Source of the DNA: Austropuccinia psidii
Lineage: Eukaryota; Basidiomycota; Pucciniomycetes; Pucciniales; Sphaerophragmiaceae
Length of the DNA: 64,000 bases
NCBI GenBank assembly: GCA_023105745.1
Contig: JALGQZ010000018.1
Coordinates: forward strand, 15,757,773 to 15,821,772
Direction: 5' to 3'
Both the position numbers and the translations under genes were made by a program. Position 1 is the first letter of the stretch. Each line of letters begins with the position of its first letter. The notes under the pieces are model-generated. The model ran no database searches and was not told the DNA's origin. It saw only the letters and a program-made list of their open reading frames with translations. Positions 35,707-47,640 of this stretch are shown piece by piece.

Positions 35707-36692
35707 TTCTGGAACCTTAATCTGGCTTCCTCCTTCTTCTGTAATTCCATCATGGTTCTGGCCATCTGAAATACATTTTCCATGGCATCCTGCTGAATCT
35801 TTGGGATTCTGTAGCCCTGGCTGTAAGGTTTTGGGGCTGGTGCCTTCCCTTTGCCCTTGTTTGGAGTTTGTGGCTGCTTTTTCACGTTGGAATTGCTGGT
35901 GCTGGCCACTGGGGCTGTTATTGGGACTGGTTTGGGTGGTGGAGGGTTGTTTTTCCTCCATTCTAGTGTCAAAAGGATCATGTTTTTCTTCTCAATCAAT
36001 GGATGCCATCCATTGAGCAATTTGCAAGTGTTGGGATGGCCCAGGAATTTTCTTACTGTCAGGTAATTATTCATGCAATTCTTCCACAGGTCTGCAAGGA
36101 TCTGGTACTCCTTGAATTGAAGTGCATTGTTGTATGCACTGTGGCTGGCTTTGTATATGTCCACAGAGGCTTGTTGTGGAGTTGTCAGCTCTTTTTCAAG
36201 GTAAAATAGTATTATCAGCTTCAGAATGACCCAATTTAGCTGTTTGGAAGTCATCAACTGACCCTTTTCCTTCTGTACCTGGTTGGCTTCTGCCATAATC
36301 CCGTCTATTACCTTTTTGGGAGCTGCTTGAGGGGTTGTAGCTGGCTCCTGACCTGGTTGAAGGCATAATTATGGTTAAAAAAGGCTTAAAATAGTATTTT
36401 TACGTCAAAAACTTACTATTGGCCAAATGTTTAGCTTTCCGAAGGGTATTACTTATGTCCAAGTTAATCAATTCAGAAGATATTGGTTCAGGCTGGTTAT
36501 TTTGAGTCACAATAACAGTACTATTATGATCAGAATTAACAGTACTGGCAGGGATAATGCTGGTTACTGTTGAGGCTGTTTCAATGTTTTCTTGTCTTAC
36601 CACGTTGTCAGACACTAAAATTAATGAAAAAGCCAATTAATTAAGTAAAAAAAGGTTATTCCAAAAAAAGAAATAAAAATATAAGCCTCACT
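35703..36692 (-). CDS. Element C ORF1: spliced upstream protein, intact
   Basis: The counterpart of the B protein. Intron 1 spans 36615-36691 (77 nt) and intron 2 spans 36418 down-strand to 36353 side boundaries: exon 1 is 36417-36614 (198 nt) and exon 2 is 35703-36352 (650 nt), equal in length to B. As in B, A (36692) joined to TG gives the ATG. The frame is fully open for 282 codons, whereas the overlapping alternative frame carries three stops. About nine replacements are visible in the 197 C-terminal residues compared with B. The final TGA overlaps the gag-pol ATG. Function is unknown; by position it precedes Gag. Confidence 0.68.
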
Positions 36693-36825
36693 TATAATAT
36701 GAAAAAAAGTTATTTTTTTTATGGATTTTTTGAATTATAAGTATTTTTTATATGTTTTTAAATTTTTCAATATAAGAAAAAAGATTAAAAAGGAGTAAAA
36801 AAAATATGTCACAGGTAAAATATCA

Positions 36826-36841
36826 CGGCTGGGCCCCCAAA
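36826..36841 (-). promoter_or_regulatory. Putative primer-binding site of element C
   Basis: CGGCTGGGCCCCCAAA on the + strand, the exact complement of the B site, directly adjoining the 5' LTR. Confidence 0.6.
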
Positions 36842-38671
36842 TGTAAGGTGTGGATATGAAACTTTGATTAAAAATCAAGTACTTTTGCTGTCCTCAAAAT
36901 TTGTATAAGGTAAAATTCTATTAAAAATAGTAAGAAGTATTATTTTTAAGAGAAAACACGCCAAATTTATTGTTTATAACTTTATTAGTATAAAACAATA
37001 TTATTATAAAAATTTATTGTCTTACCAACAATAAAAATTTATCCCAAAAATACTCTACAAGAGATATTTTAAGGCTACAAAAGAAATTTCTTCAAGAGCA
37101 ATTTCAATTGGAATTAATTGAGCAAAGAACTGCAAGCAATTAATTAAAGAACAAAGTATTTAAAAAGAATATTAAAGAGAAAACACGCCCAAAAGTGACC
37201 AGAGTGAATTTGGAAACAAAGTGACAAAGTTAACAGTGATGAAAGATGCTTTAATTCACTTTTGGGGTGGTTCAGGGGTAAAAATGATTATAAGAGTTAC
37301 AAACAATGATTATAATGATTTTTTCACGTGGTTAAAAGGATTAAAATGATTTAAAAGTGGTGGTTGGAATCTTTGATTGATTGTTTTAACAGTGTTTAAA
37401 CTAATTAATAAAAGGAAAAGATTCTAACATGAAGAGAAAAGTGGGGCAAAGAAGACATTCTTTTATAGCCATCAATTCTCTTACTCCAAAAGTAAAATTT
37501 ACTCTTGTCAGTCGTGAAAAACAGTCTGACAACAGAAAAGCCGATTATGGCATCATTGAACCCTGGTTTAGACCAAAAAAGGGCTGGTTTAAGCCATTTT
37601 TAGCCATTTTAGACCCTTAAATCAGCCATTACTATAGCAATACCAGGCCTAGAGCCTTCAAAACACGTAAGAATGTGTGTCAGAGGCGTAGAAACCAGTT
37701 AAAACTGTTTTTATTATGATTGTTTTTATCTTAAGGGTAGTTTTACCCTCTTGGCAACAGCTAAAACTACCCCAGTTGGTATCAAAACCTCATCATCAAT
37801 TGAGTCCACAGACCCTGTAACTCAATTCCAGGCCAAAAGTGATGAACTTTTGCGTGAATTTTGACATCCCACGCCTGTCAGCAAGGATTTTGGGGGTCTA
37901 GCTCCCCCTTAGAGCTGGAGTTCCTTTTCCCCCCCAAATTTAATCTTTCCAATTTATTTTTCCTTTAATTCCTCATCATGTATTATACTTATACTTTACA
38001 TATGTAATTCAATTCAATTGTACAGTACAATACAGTAATAATTGACACCTCATATGTAAATCAAAGCTCACTTATGTAATACACGCGCACATTTTGACAT
38101 TTCAATTGAATTCAATTGAAAATACTTCAATTCCTCATAACTTCTAAACTAAACACAACACCTCAATTTTAACACAAAAATTGATGGTTAACACCACATG
38201 TGGTGTGAATTAAATTAAGGTTTTGAGGATTTTCAACTTTTGTATTGAAAATACTAGAAACTTAATTTAAGCTTATTTAGAGTTGAGTTACAAGAATTTC
38301 ACTCAGAGGTGACCCCACCTGATTTTTTATGAGGAATCCAATGGTGAAATAAATTTTATATGTTTATTTATTGGATAAAAAGTTATAATAAATTTTATTT
38401 AAATTTTTTCCAAATTTATTTATTTTTTCACAATTTTGTTAAAATTTCATTTTTACTTAATTTTTTCAAGTATAAATGTAATTTTATAATTTCAAAATTT
38501 GATGTAATTTTATTTTTAAATTGTAATTAATTTTTTATTTTTGAATATAATTTTATATTCATATTTTGTTTTTTATTTTAATAATATAAATAAATTTATT
38601 TTATTGATATTAATATGTTAATTTTGCATTTGTGGTCTTTTGGGTATATGAAATTACCTCTAAGGCTCACA
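36842..38671 (-). repeat. 5' LTR of element C
   Basis: 1830 bases; about 10 bases shorter than the partner LTR through loss of one AGCCATTTTT-type unit (near 37595). It carries TG...CA ends and the TATA-box at 37460-37467. Confidence 0.95.
37460..37467 (-). promoter_or_regulatory. TATA-box in 5' LTR of element C
   Basis: CTTTTATA on the + strand (TATAAAAG in element sense), the probable core promoter for ORF1/gag-pol of element C. Confidence 0.6.
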
Positions 38672-38814
38672 AGTCTTTAATATGTCAATGAAATAATTCA
38701 TTAATTATTTAATTGCTTTTATAATAATACTTTATTATCATATTTCATAAGAACAGCCCTAGTACTGTTGATTAATAGTAATATTATCAAAAAGTTTCAT
38801 ACACATATCTTACA

Positions 38815-38819
38815 GATGG
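38815..38819 (+). repeat. Target-site duplication of solo LTR F (right)
   Basis: GATGG, identical to 26813-26817. Confidence 0.85.
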
Positions 38820-41543
38820 CATAACCAATAGAGTCAGATTCAGAAACCTCTACTTGGATTTCTTTCTTGGGGACTTATTCAATGGCAGAGATTTTCTTTT
38901 TTTCCTTTTAATAGTTGTTCAAATAGTGGTCTGTTGACTCATAATTATGGGAGGATTTTTCTCCTTAGTCATTTCTGAAACTTTTTTGTCTGGGTTTGTC
39001 TTTTTTTTCAACTCTGAAATATGTTTTTCTTCTGAGACTATTTCCTTTATATGGGGAAGATTCGCCTATATTTTTCCTTTTCCTTACATCTTGCAAGGTG
39101 TTGGAAATCTCATCTTGAGTGAAATTTTGGTTGCAACTGAATTTTAATCCGTTCTCTATTTTTCCTGGAATTAGTGTCAGGAGTGTGTGATTCCTCATTT
39201 AAATATTCATATTAGGATAATAAGTATCTTTGTCTACTGAGTACTTGTCATTTTCAAATAACATGGTCTTCTGCAATATTCACATACAATTACTTTCCTT
39301 TTGGATTATCTCACACTTCCATCATGACCAGTTTCTTCTTCCATGGGTTTTGTTCATTTCTGTGTACCAAAAACTAGCATTTACTTTGAATTCTGTGTTC
39401 AGTCTAGCTTCAATCCAGTATTCTGATATACTGGGCACATAAATGAAGAATCCATAAATATGATCATATTCTCTTAAACTAAAGAATTTTGTCCTGCCTG
39501 TGGGTTCTGGAATTTGTTTCAAGTATTCTTTCTCTGAGTAAGTCATATTATCTGCATCTTGGGTTTTTCATGATTGGGATCTGTTTTTACTCTCCATTGG
39601 GAAATCTGGTTCAATGTACCCTTGGAGCTGTGCATTATCTCAAAAGACATGGCCCTGAACCTGTGGCTTCATGTTCTGGCAGACATTGAACGATTTGATC
39701 AGATCTTGATCTAGGTATTACCTGTTCCTCTCTCAGTGTTATTGCTCAAACAAGACTTGGTTAAGTCTTTTTAGTCTCTTCCGAGACTTTACTTAGTTTA
39801 GCAAAGCCCTCTTGAGGAGTATTAATGGTTGTCCTTTTTAAGCTTATCAATCCATGTAGCCTTGCATTGTTTTCATGGAGCTTTCCATATTCCTTTTGAG
39901 TTTGCTCTGAGAATTGCGACATTTGTAACCATAGTTCATTACTGTTGATGTTACTCTCAGGTTTAACAACACTATGCTCATTTTAAGTGGGGATGTCATT
40001 TTTGATTGTAGTTTTACTGATTATATCAGGTAAATTTACAGTTTGTTTTTTCTGTTCACTTCTTTCAGTAAGTCCAGAAAATTATGGATAATTGGGTCTT
40101 ATTATTTCTTCCTCTTGATGAAAGTATTCTTGTTCTTGCCCTTTGATCCCTGTATTCCCCTGCAAACCTCTTGAAATTGTGAAGAAAGTTTACTCTTTGC
40201 CACTTCTTTGATGGATTATTAGTGGTGTGAAGCCACTGGTTATCTGGGTAGGCCTATTGAAGGTGGGCCTGAAGGAGTCAGAATATTCTCTGTCCGGCTC
40301 CATTACTCCTGTATACCCTTACTTGTTGCTTGATTATCCCTGATTTTGGGATCATTCACTTCTAATATTTGTATTTCCTGTTGTTATTATAGCCCTTTGT
40401 GATTTCCATAAGTTCTTTGAAAGATATCTTTCTGAGACATATCTTCTGGAAGATTTTCCCAAGTTCTTCCAAGTGTGAAGCCACGTTTAACCTCTTTTTT
40501 TCCATGATCCATATGAATAGCTCTTTAACTAGCTATAGGGGCTGAAATACATGATCCATGTATTTCCAGTCCCCTGCTTTGAGATCTCTGTTGAATTAGA
40601 AGGTGAATTGGATTATGGGCACCCTGAGCTTCTTGCCATTCACCCTGCTGTCCAAACACTAATCTTCTGGATCTGAACAGTCCTCACCTTTTCTCTGGTG
40701 TGCTCCTTTGGATTTCAAGGTCTCTGAGGTGTATGGGAGATATTATATCAGTGTCTGCAATCAGTAAAAACTCTATTCTTTGAGGTATTTACCTTTCACT
40801 GCACTTGGTACAAACTTTGTTGCTTCAGATTTGGGAAATTTCACGTTGGATGTTACAGATGGGACAATAATGCTTACCTTCCCTTTACAAGTTATCAACA
40901 TGGGTTTACCTTTTATGGAGGCAGGAGTTTGTGGTTTTCTGGGTCTGTTAGTACCCATGGGTGTCCACTTTTTCTGGAGATGAGGCTTTCACTTTTACTC
41001 TTCCTTTGGCCTTTCTTCACCTGTTCTGTGTCTGAAGGGCTCACTGGTGGATTTTCCTGTGAATTTGCTTCATGTGGTATGAAGCTTTCTTCCACTATTG
41101 GACAATATGATTGATTAATGTCAGTTTTTGGCTCGTAGCAATGCTTTTTCACGACAAATAATAGCCTCTGGTGTGATATGTGGCTATATAACACCTCTGT
41201 AATGTGACTTAAGGTTTGTAATATAAATCTCCCATGTCAATAGTATTGATTTCACAGATGTTGGGTCACTAATTTAACTCAAATGTCTCACAAAGTTATT
41301 CTGTAATTAGCAGAAATAGCTGTATAAAGCTTTTCAATTTATCTTCCAGTATATTTAAGCATGCCTTCTTAATCTTTTATATACATTTAATAGTTTTCTT
41401 TTGAATATATTAAATGAAAAATAATGTTATTTTTTAGTTTCATAGCAAAAGATGCGCCCAAAAACAAGACTATGGTATTTCAATTTAGATATACCATGTC
41501 AAAAAATGTGTAAAAATACTAAACACAGCTAGGCCCCCAAAAA
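38820..41543 (-). pseudogene. Gypsy relic G, leader and gag segment
   Basis: Minus-strand fragments of a Gag from a family other than B. They include YLKQIPEPTGRTKFFSL, YWIEARLNTEFKVNASFWY and TEMNKTHGRRNW (39546-39322), the capsid-like domain, and SNTLQDVRKRKNIGESSPY (39198-38965). A remnant of a zinc knuckle (STDHYLNNY) and SESDSIGYAI then run into the solo LTR F junction. Charged Ser/Lys-rich frames lie at 40913-41194. A primer-site-like CAGCTAGGCCCCCAAAAA ends at 41543 beside the LTR. Stops and frameshifts are frequent. It continues at 26161-26812. Confidence 0.75.
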
Positions 41544-41875
41544 TGTTAGTTTAAATCTATGATATAGCTTTACAATTATGAATAAAAGCTATAATTCTGA
41601 GTGTGACACATCAATAATGATGATAATTAAGTGGTAATATTATTAGAGGCTGGTTAAACAGGGTTTTGGCGCTTTCCTAATGAGTCTCAGTGATGGTTAG
41701 TTATGCTTGAAGCCATGGATGCAGTTTTTATCTGTTGGTTTACAAGAAAAATCCATAAAATTATTACTATTATAATAATAACCTGTTTAATTCTAAGAGT
41801 ACCACTTCTATATGAAGCTATACACATAAGAATATTAAGAACAGGCTGATTGATTCTCTTTTTGGTTAAGAAAAT
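41544..41875 (-). repeat. Partial 5' LTR of relic G
   Basis: It starts TGTTAGTTTAAATC after the primer-site-like sequence and is cut at 41876 by the LTR of element D. AT-rich, with no gene. Confidence 0.5.
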
Positions 41876-42349
41876 TGTAAGGTTTGACTACTCCAATAAG
41901 TCAACATTACCAATATTTTCCTTGTTTTACTATTAATTTGCTTATGAAATTAAAGAATAAGATAAAAAATAACTATTACTATAAATAATTATTCTAACTA
42001 TGGAATAAAATATATATATTATTAAATGAATAAAATAATATAATAGGCATTAATATATTAATACTTAATAATTAATTTATCTATGGAGCTTTTGCATACT
42101 TACAAACAAATAGTTAATGAGTAAAAAATTGTTTTTTCATAATAAAAAACATTTATAACAGTAATATTACCAATATTAAAGCTATATATTGATATAGATA
42201 CTACTTATATTAATGAAATAATTTTCAATAATAATAATAAGGAGAAAATAATTAAAAAAGATGGGAATAACCTACTTTTGATACTTAATATAATAATAAT
42301 ATTTTTATTATTATTATTTTTCATACTTTTATTTTGAAAGAATAAAATA
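41876..42349 (-). repeat. Truncated LTR of D-type Gypsy
   Basis: From TGTAAGGTTTGACTAC at 41876 the sequence parallels the first ~450 bases of the LTR at 42623, including the shared GTAAAAAATTGTTTTTT and ATATTACCAATATTAAAG blocks, then stops near 42349. Very AT-rich. Confidence 0.65.
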
Positions 42350-42622
42350 GAAATTAAATTAGAATATCAATTTATTTTTAATTTATAAATATCTTTTTTA
42401 ATCACTAGAGTGACTCAAAGAAAGTTCTTGCCAGTCTGAGGATGTGAAAAAACACATTCAAGACCGTAAAATTGCTTTCCAAATGCCTCAATATCTTGTA
42501 AAGTCAATAAATATTAAATTGTGACGTAATTTTATGATTTTAAATATAATATTTACTTGATAAGCCCAGTTTGAAGATTTTTGAAAGGTCTTTTAAGTAA
42601 ATATCACTACCAGGACCCCAAA
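42350..42622 (-). mobile_element. Leader stub of a deleted D-type Gypsy copy
   Basis: It parallels 50770-51035, the leader of element D: AAATATCTTTTTTA, then GAGT(G/C)A(C/T)TCAAA and TCT(G/A)AGGATGTGAAA blocks. It ends in the primer-site-like CAGGACCCCAAA at 42622. All coding sequence between this leader and the LTR fragment to its left is missing. Confidence 0.65.
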
Positions 42623-44518
42623 TCTAAGGCTTGACTATGAAAAATAAGTGTATCCTACCAATATTTTACTTATTTTATTATGAATTTCCTTATGAAATTA
42701 AAGGATAAAATGAAAAAAATATAATAATTTTGGCATAAAATACTTATATGATTTAATAAATAAAATAGTATAAGCTCTATTTTGCAAAACAATAACATAA
42801 TATGAATCAATCTATTAATATTCAATACTTAATATATTGATGGCACTTTTTTATTGGGGAAAAAACATATCAAAGGTGTAAAAATTGTTTTTTGATAATA
42901 AAATCAATTTATAATCATAATATTACCAATATTAAAGTTATATATGAATATAAAAACTATCTATATCAATAAAAGATTTTTTAAAAATAATCATAAAGAG
43001 AAAATTACCATAGCAGATTAAAATAATCTACTTCTGATACTCAATATAAGAATTTTGAATTAATTTATGCCTGAAAATGTGAATATAACTTATCCAAATC
43101 TTATTTAAAATAAAAATTAAAGAAAGTAAAAAATATTCCTTTTGTTACGTGCAATTAGAGATTTTAGACATAATTTTAAAAATAAAAATAAAAATTGATT
43201 TAATCATGTCAAGATTGATGATTAAAAGATATTTTAACTTGATTCTTTAAATATATGATATTTTTATATAAATGAATAAAGCTTTTAGCTTTGGCTATAA
43301 TAATTTAATGTTTTTGTTGGATCTGAGGGGGAAATAAGGTAAAAAGAGCTTTATATCTAGTAAAACCTCCTTCCTGAAGTAGATAAGGCTTCTAGCAGAT
43401 TCTTTTGATGATAGCCCCTTGCATTGATCAGTAATAACTGTAGGTTTTCTGACATCATAAGCTTGGAAGAAGACTTGATTTTGTGTATTTTACCATTTTT
43501 CATCATAATAAGCTAGTATTAACCACTCTTATCACCTATATGACTGTTAAACTTAAATTAAGATTACAGTGGGTGATCATAAATGATAAATTTTAAGCTT
43601 AAAGTTTGATATTTGATACCTTTTCATTTACACACGCCACAGTCATTCAGAGAGTGAATTCTGATAGCTTGGCATGTAGTTACTAAAATTCAAAGAGAAT
43701 TTCATGAAATCATTAAAAGTGGATCTTTGATGATTTTTCTTGTGACCCAAATTTTCTGTCAAAATTTACTATTTTCAATATCAAACCATGATTATGAGGG
43801 GTTATACTTTGAATATAATTATAGATATAGCATTTTTATTCAAGTATGAACTAGTATAATCTGAATATCTACTTTTCTGGAAGTTTGGACCACTTTCACA
43901 ACAAAGTGGTCTACAGGTAGAACAATTTTGTTCAATTAAACCCTACAAGTTATACCTTGTGCATAACCTGTCAAAAAAAAATAAATGTGTATTCTTAAAA
44001 TAATTAAGTTTTGACTTTATTTTGGTTTCAATTATCTATCATATATAAATTTCAAGAGATATGAGCTAAAAACCATCAATATATGCACTAATCATGAAAT
44101 TTCATAATGTCAGGTTATCTCCCTAAGTATTGACTTGAAAGATATGGCATAAAAATGTTATGTGTGTAGAAATTCATGGGGAATAACATGGTGCAGTTTA
44201 CTTTTAATTTTGATTCATTTGCTTCTGATAAAATCAAGAATTTATGCTTTTTATGGCATTTTTACTTATTTATTGGTAACTATTGTCCTTACAGACATGA
44301 GTTAAAATATTTTATGTATTTTGACGCTTGTTAAATCTAATAGTGAAATTATTTTCAAAATCTTACTCATTAGCCTCGGAAGTCATCAAGAATTTTCGCC
44401 TTTTTATGGCATTTTGATTTATTTCAAGATAATAATTTTAATTCTTATCATTAGAATAAATATTTCAAAGTTTTTTTGTGACCTTTTTGGATATTTATTC
44501 ATATCTCAAAGGCTCACA
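42623..44518 (-). repeat. LTR shared by the deleted copy and element D
   Basis: About 1.9 kb, from TCTAAGGCTTGACTATG (TG decayed to TC) to GGCTCACA at 44518. On its left is a primer-binding site and on its right a polypurine tract (TTCCCTACCACC). It therefore acts as the 5' LTR of one unit and the 3' LTR of the next, the layout of a tandem Gypsy pair. AT-rich; no gene. Confidence 0.7.
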
Positions 44519-47500
44519 TTCCCTACCACCAAAAAAGATTGTACCACAATCTGATATTGTTAATTAGGGTTTCATTCTCTGTCCTACCCCTTCGTTAGAC
44601 TTTATTAGTCTTGAAGCTCAACAATGCTTAACCTTTCTATTCTTCAGGTTTTATTTCAAGTCTGAATCTTCTTGATACCCTATCAGCATTAGTTATATCT
44701 CTCTCAATTAGATATTTATATCATTGAGTTGTGTTTTTATACCTCACAATGTATTTACTTTCTTTTTTGTTTCTTGTGATCCTTTCTTTAAGGACTTTTA
44801 AAATTTTCTTTTCTTACCCTTCTTGTAGAGGGGGAATTTTAATTTATGGTTTTTTTCTTTTGGGAAATAGTTCCTCATCAGTTGAGCTGTAAGGTTCTAT
44901 TAGGCTTATGGGGAAATTTGGGTGTTTTTTCATCAATTCAACTGTAAATTTGAATTGCATAGCATTAGGCCCATGTAGTGCTCTTATCATAAAGATTCCT
45001 GCAAAGGAATATTTCAATTTTTTTAGGCCTTTAATGTTATTAAGACTTGAATTGGTACTAAGACCAAGCCTCATATATCAAAATCAGGTGGCTTATGTAC
45101 TTTTTCCCATCTTTCTTGTGCTTATTTGAAATAATCTTGCATACATATGTTGAAATGATATCTTTCTTTGTCAAGAATAATCTTGAAACTGCTTTCTGTT
45201 GGATGTACATCCACTATGTCCTTTTTGAAAGTATCATATGGAAGTCTTGGATCCCAACCTTTTTCTAGCATTTCTGGTGTTTTTCCATTTGAAAAAGGGA
45301 TTGATTTCTCATATGTCAGTTCAAGATCTGGTATTAAGGTCCACCAATCATGGGTAAAACTATCAGAGTCTTTGAATTTTAGGCCATAAACACAGAATAT
45401 TTTGATCATGTTTTCTAAGTTTTGGATCATTCTTTCTGCTAAACCATCTGTTGGGGGGTGATAAGCTGCTGGGAATAATATCTTTGAGCCAAAAACGCTA
45501 GGGGGAATTTTCCATAATTCTGAAGTAAACTTTGAATCTCTATCACTCATTACGTTTTGGAATAAGCCTGGATGACTAGTGATTGAATTCTATATCATTA
45601 TGCTTGTGTTAATAGCTGTGTAATCTTTATGAAATAGTAAGAACATTGGGGTTTTGCTGTAGCTGTCAACTAGTACTAGGCATGTATCAAAACTCCTGTC
45701 TCCTGCTGGAGGTAAGGCTTTTACCCAATCCATGTGAACTATTTCCCATGGGGATTTTGGTTCTTTTATTTGGATAAGCATTAAAAACTTCTTTCCTGTG
45801 TCTTTGTTTCCCTTTTGACATCTTTAATAGTTTTTGAAATACCATGCAACATCGTTTCTCCAATTTTTCCACCAAGCACAGGTTTTCACCCTTTCTAGTG
45901 TCCTATCTTCTGAGAGATTGCCAGATACAAAAATATCATGGAATTAATTGAGTATAATGATCATAAGAGTTCCATCCATTGGGGTCATAACAAATGTGTG
46001 TTTGCTTTTGTGATGAAGAATTCCATCAAGGAGGTGGAATCTTCCTTAATCATAAGCTTCTTTCCAAATTTCATCTATTTTGGAGGATAATGAGGTGTAT
46101 TTGCAATCTTTCATTGAAAGTTGGAATAAGATACAAAAGCCTATGTCCAACCTGTATCTTTCTTTAACTTTCTTAAAGAGTTCTGTTCCAATATCTGTAA
46201 CACAAATGCTTTCTATACAGTGTTCTTCTTGTGGTAGCATGCTGATCTTTCAGGTTTTTTTTCTGAAGCCCATCTGCTAGGACAATCTGCATTTTTATCA
46301 GTATTTTCAGATTCATGAGCTATAGTCATATTTACTCTATATTTTTTGATAGCAATTTGCCATCTCCAAATGTGTCTATTTGGTGTTTTCATGTTTAATA
46401 AAGACTTTACAGCATTGCAGTTTGTGATGACATCAAAAACTTTTACATCCAAATAGTAGTGTAATTTTTATAAAGCCCACAATAAACAAAGGCATTCCAT
46501 TTGGCTTTCTCCATATCCTGCTTTTGTTGGCTCAATTTGTCCTGGAATAAAGCAAATTTGACCTCCAAAAGGTTTATCATTGATGATTTGTGTCTGGTGT
46601 AGTGCTGCACCTTCTACTTCTTCACAAGCATCAATGTAAAGTTTAAAAGGTAGTTTCCAATATGGAATTTGTGAGGACACGTTTTAACTCCTAATATGCT
46701 TTTACCCATTATTCAGTCATTTCATAGACTGTCTAATGGTTACAGATCTTATAAAAGGGTTTGGAAATCCTTGAAAAATCTTTTATATTCTGTCTGTAAC
46801 AGCCAGCAAATTCTAAAAATGTTTTCATTTATTTTTTGGTTTGGGGAATTGGTTCCAAGAGTACTGCTTCTACTTTATATTTGTCTACACCTAAGAAATG
46901 TCTTACTTCTTTTATTGCAAATTATTGAAAATGAATGTTTTTTAAAGAAAGTATCATATTTACTTGAATCATCTTTTGTAAGACTCTTTCTAGTACTTTC
47001 TAGTAATGCTACCAGGTTTATGAGCAAACTGTGATATCATCATTGTAAATAATTAACAATTCTTCTGAAAATTCTTCACAAAAATTGGTATTAATCATTC
47101 TTTGATAGTGGGGAGGTCCATTTTTTATAGCAAATTCCATCCTGAATATTCATATTTTCTACAGTGGACTATTATCCTCAGTTGTTTGTTGGAATCGTCA
47201 TTTAAGAAATTTTGGTGAAAGCCCTTTAGAAAATCCATTTCTGTAATGAGCTTAGCCTGTGACAATTGTCTTAATGTCTTATGAATTCTGGGTATTGCAT
47301 ATCTGTAAGGGATATTTTTGCTATTTAAAGCTCTAAAGTCTTCTACCATCCTTGATTTTCCATTGTGCCAAGTTATAATGACAGGTATTTGACTCTTACC
47401 TGTTCCTTATGTCCTACTTTCCTTAACACTCCAAGGCCCATTAATTCTTCAATGTGTATGTCCAAAACCTCTGTAGCCTTTGCTAGCTGGGTAAGCTGGT

Positions 47501-47640
47501 CTTCTAAGAAGAGGTGGATAAAGTTTTTCCACATTAAGAAAAACGTCTACCTCATGTCCAATTATTTCACCCAGTGGTTGTTTGTCAGGTGCAAAGGCAT
47601 TTCTTCATTTAAATAAGAAGTCAATCAATCTTTCTTTTAT
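44519..47640 (-). pseudogene. Element D pol relic (RT, RNase H, integrase)
   Basis: Heavily decayed minus-strand polymerase related to B. It has the integrase tail (NNIKGLKKLKYSFAG, KKHPNFPISLIEPY), a core with HMDWVKALPPAGDRSF, MSDRDSKFTSELW and [15 protein letters not shown], RNase H ([48 protein letters not shown]), and RT (FRALNSKN, ITEMDFLKGFHQN, IIVHCRKYEYSG). All three integrase catalytic residues can still be read, but in separate fragments. Stops and frameshifts fall every few dozen codons. Confidence 0.85.

Larger units (their letters stand above)
28579..38671 (-). mobile_element. Ty3/Gypsy element C, sister copy of B
   Basis: A complete minus-strand element with LTRs at 28579-30417 and 36842-38671, internal genes closely matching B, and flanks AGTGT (28574-28578) and AGTCT (38672-38676), a duplication with one mismatch. 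It is older or more damaged than B: gag-pol has three nonsense codons, one frameshift and a missense change at an integrase catalytic residue. Confidence 0.95.
26818..38814 (+). mobile_element. Solo LTR F, split by element C
   Basis: A + strand LTR runs from TGTGAGCCTTGAGG at 26818 to 28578 and resumes at 38677 (after the C duplication), ending CATATCTTACA at 38814. Without element C it is about 1.9 kb. Both ends abut the duplication GATGG, and no internal region of its own is present. It is therefore a solo LTR left by LTR-LTR recombination, into which C later inserted. Its ends resemble the B/C LTR family but the interior has diverged. Confidence 0.85.
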
